Assembly (NCBI GenBank): GCA_023957975.1
Contig: JAMLGM010000003.1
Span: 364,557-428,556, forward strand
DNA: 64,000 bases
Origin: Microthrixaceae bacterium
GTDB lineage: Bacteria; Actinomycetota; Acidimicrobiia; Acidimicrobiales; Microtrichaceae
Reading direction: 5' to 3'
Part shown: one piece after another, positions 25,302 to 33,322 of the stretch
Layout: each line of letters starts with the position of its first letter
Position numbering within the stretch: position 1 is the stretch's first letter
Program-made: the position numbers and the translations under genes
Notes under the pieces: model-generated
What the model was told of the DNA's origin: nothing
Database searches by the model: none
Seen by the model: only the letters and a program-made list of their open reading frames with translations

Positions 25302-26050
25302 GCGTCGGCTGAGGGCACCGTCGCTGAGGGCACTGTCGCTGAGGGCACAGTCGCTGAGGGCAATGCGGCGAGCCGCGTGCGGGCGAGCGAGCTGAGCCGC
25401 TCGAGAAGCGAACGTTCGACCTCGCGCAACGGTAGGTCGCGGCGCGACAGCAACAGTTCAAGTCCGTCGGGCCCGTGATCGACCGACTCCCCGAGCGAGG
25501 CGCAGGCGAGTTCGCCGATCACCACCCCGCCCCCCGTCGCAGCCCGCGGTGAGACGCCGGACGGCTCGGTATCCGCACCGGAGGCAGCGCCGAACGCGAA
25601 CGCCGCCATCCACTCGGCCGACGGGAGGTCATCGCCAACGCTCGAGACGACTGCCGGAGGCCGGGCCATCGACACCGCCGCGACCCAGTCGGCCCCGAAC
25701 AGCGCTGCGGTGCCCGACACGACCTCATCGATGAGCTCCTCGCGATCGGTGGCGGAGGCGATTGCGGCGGCGAGATCGAGTGCCTCGACCGCGCGGTCGC
25801 CCAGCACCGCACGGGCGGGCCGAACATGTTCGACGTCGACGCCGTCGACCTGGCCGATCTCTTTGATGAGCAAGTCGACGTGCTGTGGGTCTTCGATGTC
25901 GATCGTCAACTCATCGACCGCCCGACCAGCGCCGCGCTCGAGGATGTCGATACCGACCACATCGGCGCGGACCGAGCCGATGCGACTCGCGACCGCGCCG
26001 AGTGCGCCCGGGCGATCAGGAAGCCAAACACGAACAACGAATAACGGCAT
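25298..26050 (-). CDS. ACT-domain protein
   Basis: 250 residues. The N-terminal 75 residues form an ACT domain (LFVVRVWLPDRPGALGAVASRIG, with DIEDPQHVDLLI). A central GAF-like or unclassified alpha/beta region follows, and the C terminus is a run of PSATV pentapeptides encoded by a 15-bp repeat. ACT domains bind amino acids; stand-alone ACT proteins often regulate enzymes or act as sensors. Divergent from the TetR gene, with which it shares a 112-bp upstream region. Confidence 0.72.
   Translation of the reverse strand: MPLFVVRVWLPDRPGALGAVASRIGSVRADVVGIDILERGAGRAVDELTIDIEDPQHVDLLIKEIGQVDGVDVEHVRPARAVLGDRAVEALDLAAAIASATDREELIDEVVSGTAALFGADWVAAVSMARPPAVVSSVGDDLPSAEWMAAFAFGAASGADTEPSGVSPRAATGGGVVIGELACASLGESVDHGPDGLELLLSRRDLPLREVERSLLERLSSLARTRLAALPSATVPSATVPSATVPSADA
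25305..25363 (-). repeat. 15-bp tandem repeat, four copies, ending the ACT-domain gene
   Basis: GTCGCTGAGGGCACN is repeated four times (first copy GTCGGCTGAGGG-like). Encodes the C-terminal PSATV repeats up to the stop codon. Third-position differences (ACC, ACT, ACA, AAT) show that the copies have begun to diverge. Confidence 0.9.
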
Positions 26051-26123
26051 GCCTGCAGGTTATCGAGGCGGCATGAACGCACTGTGTAGCGCCATTACGG
26101 GCGTGTGAACTCCGCCGCCGACT

Positions 26124-26145
26124 GTCTTGACCGCCCGGTCAAGAC
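26124..26145. promoter_or_regulatory. Perfect 22-bp inverted repeat, probable TetR-family operator
   Basis: GTCTTGACCG-CC-CGGTCAAGAC: ten-base arms around a two-base centre. It lies 17 bp ahead of the ATG of the TetR-family gene and 74 bp from the start of the divergent ACT gene. Size and symmetry are those of typical TetR-family operators with a TTGACCGNNCGGTCAA core, so autoregulation is likely. Confidence 0.75.
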
Positions 26146-26162
26146 TGGTAGCTTGTCCGCTC

Positions 26163-26801
26163 ATGAGCGACGACACCGACGGAGGCGCCGACGGAGGCGC
26201 CACGCCAACACGTCGGCTCACCCCGCGGGGTTCTCAGCGGCGCAGCCAACTGATCGAATTCGCCACTCGCAAGTTCGCATCCGACGGCTACCACCCGACG
26301 TCGGTAGCCGACATCGTCGACGGGATCGGCGTCGGCAAGGGCGTGTTCTACTGGTACTTCGAGTCCAAGGAGATGCTCCTCGAGCAGATCCTGCGCGACG
26401 CTCAGCGAGGACTGCGCCAGCGCCAACGAGAGGCCGCCAGCGCCGCACCGGACCCCATCGAGAAGCTCGAGTTCGGCATTCGGGCGGCCGTTCGATGGAC
26501 CGCCGAGCACGAGGACCTGGCAAAGCTCGTCGAGTTCGCCCAAACCGACGAACGGTTTGAACCGCTCGTTCGCCGGGGGCGCGCTGCGCTCGTCGGCGAC
26601 ACCGTTCCCCTCGTCCGAAAGGCGATGAAGCAGGGGGTCATCCCCGACGGCGACGCCGAAATGCTCTCCTATGCGATCTTCGGCGTCGCCTCAAGCCTCA
26701 GCGCGGCGCTGCTGCCGCGCGAGGGCGTCGACCCCGACCACATCGCCGATGCGGTTGTCGAGTTCTGCCTTCGGGGAATCGGTGCCCGGCCGGACGGCTA
26801 A
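26163..26801 (+). CDS. TetR/AcrR-family transcriptional regulator
   Basis: 212 residues. The N-terminal helix-turn-helix (about 20-65) is typical: RSQLIEFATRKFASDGYHPT, SVADIVDGIGVGKGVFYWYF, then ESKEMLLEQIL. The C-terminal ligand domain is all-helical with no diagnostic motif, so the effector is unknown. The operator palindrome lies immediately upstream. The gene ends convergently with the aminotransferase, overlapping by 4 bp. Confidence 0.92.
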   Translation: MSDDTDGGADGGATPTRRLTPRGSQRRSQLIEFATRKFASDGYHPTSVADIVDGIGVGKGVFYWYFESKEMLLEQILRDAQRGLRQRQREAASAAPDPIEKLEFGIRAAVRWTAEHEDLAKLVEFAQTDERFEPLVRRGRAALVGDTVPLVRKAMKQGVIPDGDAEMLSYAIFGVASSLSAALLPREGVDPDHIADAVVEFCLRGIGARPDG

Positions 26802-27976
26802 CCGAGCCTGGTGAGTCCGCGACGAAGGTTGCGGATCGCCTGGGCGGTTCGCTGTTCGTTCTCGATGAGGGCGAAGCGGACGTGGCCATCGCCATCCGGG
26901 CCGAATCCGACGCCGGGCGAGACCGCCACCTGACCCTCACGCACGAGGAGCTTCGCGAACTCGATCGAACCGAGATCTCGATAGGCCTCCGGAATCGGCG
27001 CCCACGCGAACATGGTTCCGCGAGGCGGCTCCATCTCCCACCCGATCCGGTTGAGACCGTCGCAGAGCGCGTCGCGACGGCTCTGGTAGATGGCCGTTTG
27101 CTCGGCGGGGAAATCGGGGGCCTCGTTGATCGCCACCGTAGCGGCGATCTGGATGGGCTGAAACGTGCCGTAGTCGAGGTAGCTCTTGAGCTTCTGCAGC
27201 GCTGAGACGACCTCAGCGTTGCCCAGCATGAAGGCGACACGCCACCCGGCCATCGAGAACGACTTCGTCATCGAATAGAACTCGACGCAGCACTCGAGCG
27301 CCCCCTCGGCCTGCAGGATCGACGGGGGCTGGTAACCGTCGAACCCGAGGTCTGCATACGCGTTGTCGTGCACGATGACCACGTCGTTTTCGCGGGCGAA
27401 GTCGACGACGCGTTGAAAGAAGTCGAGGTCGACACAGGTCGTCGTCGGGTTGTGCGGGAAGGACAACACGATGACCCGGGGCTTCGGAAAGCTGTACTTC
27501 CAGGTATCGACCATCGCATCGAAGAACTGCTCGGCACCGTTGATCATCGGCAACTCGCGCACGTCGGCGCCGGCGAGCAGCGGACCGTAGATGTGGATCG
27601 GGTAACTCGGCGACGGCACCAGCGCCGCGTCGCCGGGGCCGAGCAGGGTCCACATCAGGTGGCTGAAGCCTTCCTTCGCCCCGATGGTGTTGATCACATG
27701 GCGATCGGGGTCGAGTTCGACCCCGAAACGACGCAGGTAGTACCCGGCGATCGCCTCTCGGAGCTTGGGCAGGCCGCGGCTCGAGGAATACCGATGGTTC
27801 CGGCTGTTCTGCGCCGCCTCGACCAGCTTGTCGACCGCGACGTCGGGCGACGCGAGGTCCGGATTCCCGAACCCCAGATCGATGATGTCTTTCCCGGCGC
27901 GCCGCTCTTCGATCTTGAGCGAGTCGATGATGGTGAACACATACGGCGGGAAATTGGTGATGCGCCGAAACTCCAT
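26798..27976 (-). CDS. alaC: Alanine transaminase AlaC-type, PLP class I/II
   Basis: 392-residue PLP aminotransferase closely following E. coli AlaC in pattern: FRRITNFPPYVFTIIDSLK, DIIDLGFGNPDLASP, HRYSSSRGLPKLREAI, SYPIHIYGPLLAGADV, FPHNPTTTCVDLDFF, HDNAYADLGFDGY, and the lysine motif SMTKSFSMAGWR (Lys about residue 241). It converts pyruvate and glutamate to alanine and 2-oxoglutarate; the related LL-diaminopimelate aminotransferases share the fold, so that activity is a lesser alternative. Monocistronic in appearance. Confidence 0.9.
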   Translation of the reverse strand: MEFRRITNFPPYVFTIIDSLKIEERRAGKDIIDLGFGNPDLASPDVAVDKLVEAAQNSRNHRYSSSRGLPKLREAIAGYYLRRFGVELDPDRHVINTIGAKEGFSHLMWTLLGPGDAALVPSPSYPIHIYGPLLAGADVRELPMINGAEQFFDAMVDTWKYSFPKPRVIVLSFPHNPTTTCVDLDFFQRVVDFARENDVVIVHDNAYADLGFDGYQPPSILQAEGALECCVEFYSMTKSFSMAGWRVAFMLGNAEVVSALQKLKSYLDYGTFQPIQIAATVAINEAPDFPAEQTAIYQSRRDALCDGLNRIGWEMEPPRGTMFAWAPIPEAYRDLGSIEFAKLLVREGQVAVSPGVGFGPDGDGHVRFALIENEQRTAQAIRNLRRGLTRLG

Positions 27977-28053
27977 AGGCCTGCGATCCTACCGCCCCTC
28001 CCCCATGGCCTCGACCCATATATCCCAACCGGGCCGCGCCGGTGCGAAATCGG

Positions 28054-31029
28054 TCAGTGGTGAGCGGGGCTGAGGCGTGGATCGATCACGAGTGCCCGGC
28101 TCTCGCCGAGGCCTCCGGCCCAGTCGGCCACGGCCGGATCGTCGGTCAACATGATGATCTGGATGACGTCGCCCATCCGCTCGAGGCGCGTGTACACCTC
28201 GCTGATCTGATGCATCGGCCACTGTGCGAAGGCGTCGTCGATCACGATCGGCACCGACCCCACGAACGACACCGACCGCTGCTGGGCCAGCCGAGCGAGG
28301 ATGTACCACTCGAGGGTCTCCGATGCCGAATCGTCATCGGATCCGGCCCCTCCCACCGCATGGGCGATCTGCGGGGTCTCGCGAAGCGCCGACTCCAAGC
28401 GCTGCAACTCGTCGTGAGCACCTGCTCGCTGCTCGAGCACCGCGGCCACGCGCTGCTCGCGTTCGGACAATGAGAAGCTCACATCGTTGGTGCGTTGAGC
28501 GAGGCGCTCGCGACGTTCGACCGCCTGTGCGTAGGCCTGGGCGGCGCCGCGATGGGCCTGGGCTCGCGCCTGGGCCGCGCCGAGGCGGCGCTTGGCAGCG
28601 ATGACCACGGGGTCGTCATCGGTGGGGCCATCGAGCAACGGATCGTTGGGCACCGGCTCGTTGGGCACCGGCTCGGTGGGCAACGGCTCGGCGCCGTCCG
28701 CGAACGAGTCGCTGAACGAATCACCAAACGAGTCGCCAAAGGTTCCCACGACTCCGAAGCCCTCGTCCCCGCCGCCGGCCGACTCGCCGACATCGAGGCC
28801 GGTGGGATCGCCGAACCCGGTGGGGACATCGAGGTCGGTGGGATCGCCGAACCCGGTGGGGACATCGAGGCCGGTCGGGGCATCGAGGTCTGGCGCAGCG
28901 TCGAACCCGGTCGCAACGCCGAGGTCGGCCGTATCGGGGATCTCATGGTCCACAGCAACGCTCGGAGCCTCACCGGAGTCGCTCGGATCACCCGAGTCGA
29001 CCCGAGCGAGCAACGATTCGTACCGGGCCCCCATCTCCTCGATCTCGGCTTCGAGGCTCACGCGCTCGTCGGCGAGTTCGCCGATCCGGTCGTTCAACCC
29101 AGCCATAGCGTCGAGCCACCCTGCGGCGATCGCACCCATCTGCTCGGCGGCAAGATCGGAGTCTGGGAGTTCGGCGCCGGTGGTTGTCAGGGCCCACCGC
29201 AGATTCTCCGTCGCGGTCGCCAACTCCTCCGAGTCCGCCGAGGCTGTCGAATCGGCTGTCGAGGCTGCCGAATCGGCTGAACTCGACTCCACACCGGGCG
29301 CATCCCCGTCGGCGCCGGCAGGCGCACCGGAACCGGCACCGGCATCGGCATCGGACGCAATCGCCTTGCGTTCGGCGATGAGTTCCGAGCGTCGTGCCAG
29401 TAGCCCATCGACCAGCGCGGCGTCCGAATGATCAAGCTGTTGCGCACCGAGGAGCGTGGCGGTGTCCTCGATCAGACGTTGGCGGCGTTGCCCCCGGTGC
29501 TGTCGGGATTCGAGTGCAGCGTCACGACGAGCGTTGTCCTGTTCCGCCTCGGCGATTGCGTTGTCGATCTCAACGAGACGAGCGCGGGCGGCGGCGACAA
29601 TTCGTTGGCCGGCGTCATCCCCCGGCGAGGACGCGGACGTCAGCGCGTTCGAGGAGACACCCATCACGTAGGCGCTCCAGCTCGCGAATCCGAGTTCCTC
29701 GAGCAGCTTCGCCTCGGTTTCGCGCAGCGCCTCAAGTTGTCGACGGTGCTTCGTCGCGCCGATCCGAGGGGACTTGCCATCGAGTTCGAAGATCTGGTCG
29801 TGAGTCCGTTCGAGTTCGGCGACCAATTTCTCCGACGCGCGGTGTTCCTGCACGGAGGCTTCGGCGAGCGAAACCGCTTCCTCCGCGACGTCACGGTCGG
29901 CACGCAGATGGCCCAGATCGACCGGAGGCTTCAGCGCGACGTCATCGTCGTCGAACGCCTCCGAGATCTCCTGCCACCGATCCAAGATCGACTCGATCGC
30001 CGAGAACTCCTCGTCGACCGCAAGAAGCTCCGGCTGCCCCGCCGCTGTTCCGGCTTGGTCGGGCGCTTCACCCACCAGGCCCGCTCCGGCGCCAGCATCG
30101 TCGGCCGACCCGGTCGCCTCGTCATCGGCTTCTGCAAGGTGCAACAGCGGGATCAACGCGTCGTAGGCCACCTGCACGGGCTCGGGATCGAGCGCTCGCA
30201 ACGCCCGGAGTTGCTGGCGCAGGTCGTTGGACCGCTCGATCGACTCCGAGAGACGCAACTCAAGTTGCTCGAGTTGCACCAGCGGCGATTCCTCCTGCGG
30301 CTGAACCGCCGGTTGCTCCACGGGCGCGACGAACTCCACGGGCGGTGCCGGATCGGGTGCCGGTGCCGGATCGGGTGCCGGTGCCGGATCGGGTGCCGGT
30401 GCCGGATCGGGTGCCGGTGCCGGATCGTGTGGGGTCGAGTGCTGGTCCGACGCTGCCGCCACCCGGGGGTCGCCCGCAGCTGCCCGCGTCGCGCTGAGCG
30501 CGGCCGCGCGGGCGGCAGCCACCGCGTCGAGCGCGGCGATCAGCTCGGATTCGGCATCGGGATCGAGTGCGGCCTCTGTGGCCCGCAACTCGCGCTCAAG
30601 TCGTTCATGTTCGCCCGCCAACTCTTCGAGCTTCGAGCGGTACTTGCTGACCGCAGAGATGACCGCCTCGTACTCACGCTCCGCCTCCTCCGCCGCGATC
30701 CGAGCGCGTTCGAGTGCCACATCGTCGAGATGTTCCGCACCAAAGTCCGGTCCGCTGCCGACCGCCGTCGGCAGGTCCATGGCACGCACGACCACGTCGA
30801 GGTCGGTTTCGAGTTCGAGCAGCTCCAGGCTCTCGCGGTTGAGGTCGAGCAGCACACCGTGCACCTCGATCGTGCCCCGTCCGCCCGGGTCCGATCCTTG
30901 TGGGATTGCCTCGACACAGTTGATCAGGCGCTCACGCATGTGCGCGGGGAGACCCCCCACCACCGTGATCAACGGATGGAAGTCGACGGAGAATCCACCT
31001 GATTCATCTTCGAAACGCACGAGTCTCAT
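28054..31029 (-). CDS. Large SMC/RecN-like coiled-coil protein with degenerate P-loop
   Basis: 991 residues. The N terminus MRLVRFEDESGGFSVDFHPL and ITVVGGLPAHMRERLI follow the first strands of SMC/RecF ATPases, but the P-loop position reads VGGLPAHMRERL and lacks the G-K-S/T. Long coiled coils rich in E, A, L and R fill about 110-165, 240-300, 360-420 and 480-560. Several Pro/Asp/Gly repeat linkers interrupt them. The C terminus has VPIVIDDAFAQWP (Walker-B-like) and IIMLTDDPAVADWA, the matching end of an SMC-type head. Last gene of the operon from queG. Function unknown; it may be a non-hydrolysing scaffold. Confidence 0.75.
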   Translation of the reverse strand: MRLVRFEDESGGFSVDFHPLITVVGGLPAHMRERLINCVEAIPQGSDPGGRGTIEVHGVLLDLNRESLELLELETDLDVVVRAMDLPTAVGSGPDFGAEHLDDVALERARIAAEEAEREYEAVISAVSKYRSKLEELAGEHERLERELRATEAALDPDAESELIAALDAVAAARAAALSATRAAAGDPRVAAASDQHSTPHDPAPAPDPAPAPDPAPAPDPAPAPDPAPPVEFVAPVEQPAVQPQEESPLVQLEQLELRLSESIERSNDLRQQLRALRALDPEPVQVAYDALIPLLHLAEADDEATGSADDAGAGAGLVGEAPDQAGTAAGQPELLAVDEEFSAIESILDRWQEISEAFDDDDVALKPPVDLGHLRADRDVAEEAVSLAEASVQEHRASEKLVAELERTHDQIFELDGKSPRIGATKHRRQLEALRETEAKLLEELGFASWSAYVMGVSSNALTSASSPGDDAGQRIVAAARARLVEIDNAIAEAEQDNARRDAALESRQHRGQRRQRLIEDTATLLGAQQLDHSDAALVDGLLARRSELIAERKAIASDADAGAGSGAPAGADGDAPGVESSSADSAASTADSTASADSEELATATENLRWALTTTGAELPDSDLAAEQMGAIAAGWLDAMAGLNDRIGELADERVSLEAEIEEMGARYESLLARVDSGDPSDSGEAPSVAVDHEIPDTADLGVATGFDAAPDLDAPTGLDVPTGFGDPTDLDVPTGFGDPTGLDVGESAGGGDEGFGVVGTFGDSFGDSFSDSFADGAEPLPTEPVPNEPVPNDPLLDGPTDDDPVVIAAKRRLGAAQARAQAHRGAAQAYAQAVERRERLAQRTNDVSFSLSEREQRVAAVLEQRAGAHDELQRLESALRETPQIAHAVGGAGSDDDSASETLEWYILARLAQQRSVSFVGSVPIVIDDAFAQWPMHQISEVYTRLERMGDVIQIIMLTDDPAVADWAGGLGESRALVIDPRLSPAHH
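28635..28690 (-). repeat. 15-bp tandem repeat in the SMC-like gene
   Basis: GCACCGGCTCGTTGG-type units, 3.7 copies, coding for PNEPV/PTEPV-like pentapeptides. A separate 12-bp repeat (about 28703-28738, FGDS units) follows directly. Confidence 0.85.
28797..28900 (-). repeat. 36-bp tandem repeat, about 2.6 copies, in the SMC-like gene
   Basis: GTGGGATCGCCGAACCCGGT followed by GGGGACATCGAGGTCG is duplicated almost perfectly, then a partial third copy. Encodes the T-G-F-G-D-P-T-D-L-D-V-P dodecapeptide repeats. Confidence 0.85.
30342..30427 (-). repeat. 18-bp tandem repeat, nearly five copies, in the SMC-like gene
   Basis: GGATCGGGTGCCGGTGCC repeated essentially without change; encodes the hexapeptide PAPDPA repeated between two coiled-coil segments. 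Perfect conservation at DNA level indicates recent expansion. Confidence 0.92.
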
Positions 31030-31202
31030 CGATGGGTCCTATCGGCGCGCGAGGCCACAAACTAAGAGAAGTCCCACAAGATTCTCCCGCACCCCCTCGA
31101 GTCGTTGCACGACCGAGCCGACGACAACAGCTTCTGCGGCCGCCCGGCCGAGACCGTTTCGAGGCCGGATCCGAGCAGAAGCGGCATCCGGGCCGGGGGA
31201 CG

Positions 31203-31619
31203 TTACTCGACGTCGATTCGACGCACCCTGGGTCGGCGGCTCGCCGATTCCTCGGTCGTGTGCCTTCCACGGGCCGAGGCGCCGGCCGCGCCTGCCGGGT
31301 CTGCGGGGTTTGCGGCGTGGGTCGACCCGGCCGCCTGAACAAGGCGGGTCAGCATCTCCGACGTTCCGGACAACAGATCGGTCACGCCACCCGCCACCGA
31401 GGCCAACTTCTCGCGGTCGGCGACGACCTCCTCGATCACGTTCAAGAAGACGCGGGCGGCGGCGATCATCTCATTCGCCGCCACCTGCAGGTGTTCCATC
31501 CCGTCGGAGACGGTCGCGTCCGGGCCTCGGTTTGACTCCGGTTCCTCTGAGTCCTGATCCATCGGGTCCATCGGGTCCATCATGCCAACGAGTGAACGAC
31601 TCGCGCTGCCGGCGCCCAC
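31203..31619 (-). CDS. Small helical protein of unknown function
   Basis: 138 residues. The middle (about 40-100) is strongly helical (MEHLQVAANEMIAAARVFLN, VIEEVVADREKLAS) and is flanked by acidic Met/Asp/Pro-rich and basic Arg/Pro-rich tails. No family recognised. GTG 31619 is 9 bp behind the ArsA-like gene; an ATG at 31583 (MMDPMDPMDQ) is an equally good start, with no clear ribosome-binding site for either. The start segment repeats a 9-bp unit encoding MDP. About 173 bp without a gene separate it from the SMC-like gene. Confidence 0.6.
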   Translation of the reverse strand: MGAGSASRSLVGMMDPMDPMDQDSEEPESNRGPDATVSDGMEHLQVAANEMIAAARVFLNVIEEVVADREKLASVAGGVTDLLSGTSEMLTRLVQAAGSTHAANPADPAGAAGASARGRHTTEESASRRPRVRRIDVE

Positions 31620-31628
31620 ATCAACGAC

Positions 31629-32789
31629 CTATTCGAACACGATCGTGAATCGGCCTTCGGACAGCGTCGCCCGCACGATGTCACGACGCCGAAGCGACTC
31701 CGGCAGCAGAATCGAGCGTCGATAGGGGCCCACACGGACGAACACCTCCGCGGCGCTGCGGCTCACCTGCAGGTTGTCCTTGGTCGCGAACGGGAGGTCG
31801 AGATGCACTCGGAAGGTCTCCCCCTCGCGGTCGATCCGTACGGCATCGCCGTCGATCAGCACCTCCGCCGCAGCCACCTCGCGATACAGGTGCGTTCCGA
31901 GCGCGGTGAGCGCCTCGACGCCGACCACCTCGCGATCGGCCAGCGGGGCACGCAACACCGGTAGCGGCGCAAACCCCTCCGAGATCTCCTCGAGGTGATG
32001 GGACTGCGAACGTTTCCACTCGTCGAACCACGGGTCGGTCACCTCGTCGGGCAGGATGCGATTCGCGATCACCGCGTCGGTTCGATAGCCGAACAACGAC
32101 AGATAGGTGAAGGTTCGACGGGCCTCGGCGACCACCATCTTTTCCGGGGTCACGACGAGGCGAGCGGTCGATCGCGAGCCATCGCGCAGCAGCGTTCGGA
32201 CCGCTTCCAGCTCACGGTACATCCGCTCGACCGCACCAAAGACGTGATCGCCGGCGACAGGAATACTCGCCAGGCGCTGCACGACCGGCCCCACCGTCGC
32301 GGTGAGGCGCCGACCGAGTGGAAACGCTCGGTCCATGTACCAACTCAACACGTCGGGCAACGAGAGAAACCTGATCGTTTCGGCCGTGGGCGCGCAATCG
32401 ACGATCAGCACGTCGACCTCGCCGCTGCGGTCGAAGGTCACGATGTCGGTGAGCGCGAAAATCTCCTCGAGTCCCGGGATGATCGACAATTCCTCGGCCT
32501 CGATCTCATCGACTCCCGCCCAGCGCAACACGTCGCGCAAATAGCTGCGAATCTCGCCCCAGTTCTCCTCCATCCGGGTCATCGCGTCGAGTTCGGTCGC
32601 CTGCACGTTCGCCGCGACCTCGGTGAGCGATGAATCGAGAGCGACGCCGAAGCTGTCCGACAGCGAGTGGGCCGGGTCCGTCGACATCACCGTGACCCTC
32701 GCACCATCTGCCGCGCAGGCCAACGCGGTCGCCGCCGCGATGGTCGTCTTGCCCACGCCGCCCTTGCCGGTGAACAGGATCGTCCTCAT
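31629..32789 (-). CDS. ArsA/GET3-family ATPase with C-terminal HSP20-like domain
   Basis: 386 residues. Deviant Walker A FTGKGGVGKTT (residues about 6-16), STDPAHSLSDSFG (switch I region) and VDCAPTAETIRFLSLP (about 137-152) identify the ArsA/Get3 group. A C-terminal segment of about 80 residues (RIDREGETFRVHLDLPF..) resembles the ArsA HSP20-like domain. No arsenical resistance genes are adjacent, so a role in protein or membrane targeting is more likely than arsenite export, but this is inference. The ATG overlaps the membrane-protein gene stop by 4 bp. Confidence 0.88.
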   Translation of the reverse strand: MRTILFTGKGGVGKTTIAAATALACAADGARVTVMSTDPAHSLSDSFGVALDSSLTEVAANVQATELDAMTRMEENWGEIRSYLRDVLRWAGVDEIEAEELSIIPGLEEIFALTDIVTFDRSGEVDVLIVDCAPTAETIRFLSLPDVLSWYMDRAFPLGRRLTATVGPVVQRLASIPVAGDHVFGAVERMYRELEAVRTLLRDGSRSTARLVVTPEKMVVAEARRTFTYLSLFGYRTDAVIANRILPDEVTDPWFDEWKRSQSHHLEEISEGFAPLPVLRAPLADREVVGVEALTALGTHLYREVAAAEVLIDGDAVRIDREGETFRVHLDLPFATKDNLQVSRSAAEVFVRVGPYRRSILLPESLRRRDIVRATLSEGRFTIVFE

Positions 32790-33322
32790 CGCACCGAACC
32801 CCCCGTCGAGGCGCGCCGCGGCGCGAACATGCCGTACATCGCACCCCAGAGCCCGAGAAAGGACAGGCCGAGCATCGGCACGAGCACTCCGAACGCGATC
32901 GAGGTCTCAAAGCGAATCGCCGCACACACGCAGCTGACGACAATCTGCATCAGCAGCGCCCCCCAAAGGTGTGCCCGCGTCGATTTCGGGGCGCTTTCGG
33001 ACAGGAACCACCACCCGACCATGGTCATCTCGTCGCGACGGCTCCGTTGCGCACCCAGCCACAACGCCACGAGATGGAGTACCAAACTGATGCTGAACAG
33101 CGCGAGGGACAACAGTGCGGCGACGAGGCGAGCCTCGCGGTTGTTGACGACCGTGGCCACGACGGTGGTCAACACGAACACCCCGGTCGAGGCCCACGAG
33201 GTGAGCACGATCCAGCGACCGGTCGGGTGCTCGGCGAAGTACTCCTCCAGCGCAGCCGCGTTTGCCGAACGCCGCTGCTTGGCCAGGGCCTGGGCCTTGG
33301 CGCGTTCATCCGCGACGTTCAT
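32786..33322 (-). CDS. Four-helix membrane protein of unknown function
   Basis: 178 residues. A helical charged N terminus (about 1-30: DERAKAQALAKQRRSANAAA) precedes four hydrophobic segments (about 37-60, 66-90, 117-137 and 143-165). No family recognised. It overlaps the glycosyltransferase stop and the ArsA-like start by 4 bp each, so the three products are probably made together. A membrane receptor for the ArsA/Get3-like ATPase is a reasonable guess only. Confidence 0.72.
   Translation of the reverse strand: MNVADERAKAQALAKQRRSANAAALEEYFAEHPTGRWIVLTSWASTGVFVLTTVVATVVNNREARLVAALLSLALFSISLVLHLVALWLGAQRSRRDEMTMVGWWFLSESAPKSTRAHLWGALLMQIVVSCVCAAIRFETSIAFGVLVPMLGLSFLGLWGAMYGMFAPRRASTGGSVR

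Noticed and set aside
25821..25832. CGAACATGTTCG palindrome as a LexA box
   Set aside because: Only two bases separate the half sites where LexA needs four, and it lies well inside the ACT-domain coding region.
30342..30427. CRISPR-like regular repeat array
   Set aside because: Eighteen-base units directly adjoin without spacers, stay in frame and encode a PAPDPA linker; no cas genes are nearby.
31629..32789. Arsenite efflux ATPase
   Set aside because: No arsB, arsR, arsC or arsD is nearby, and operon context is envelope and tRNA-related; a general ArsA/Get3-type label is safer.
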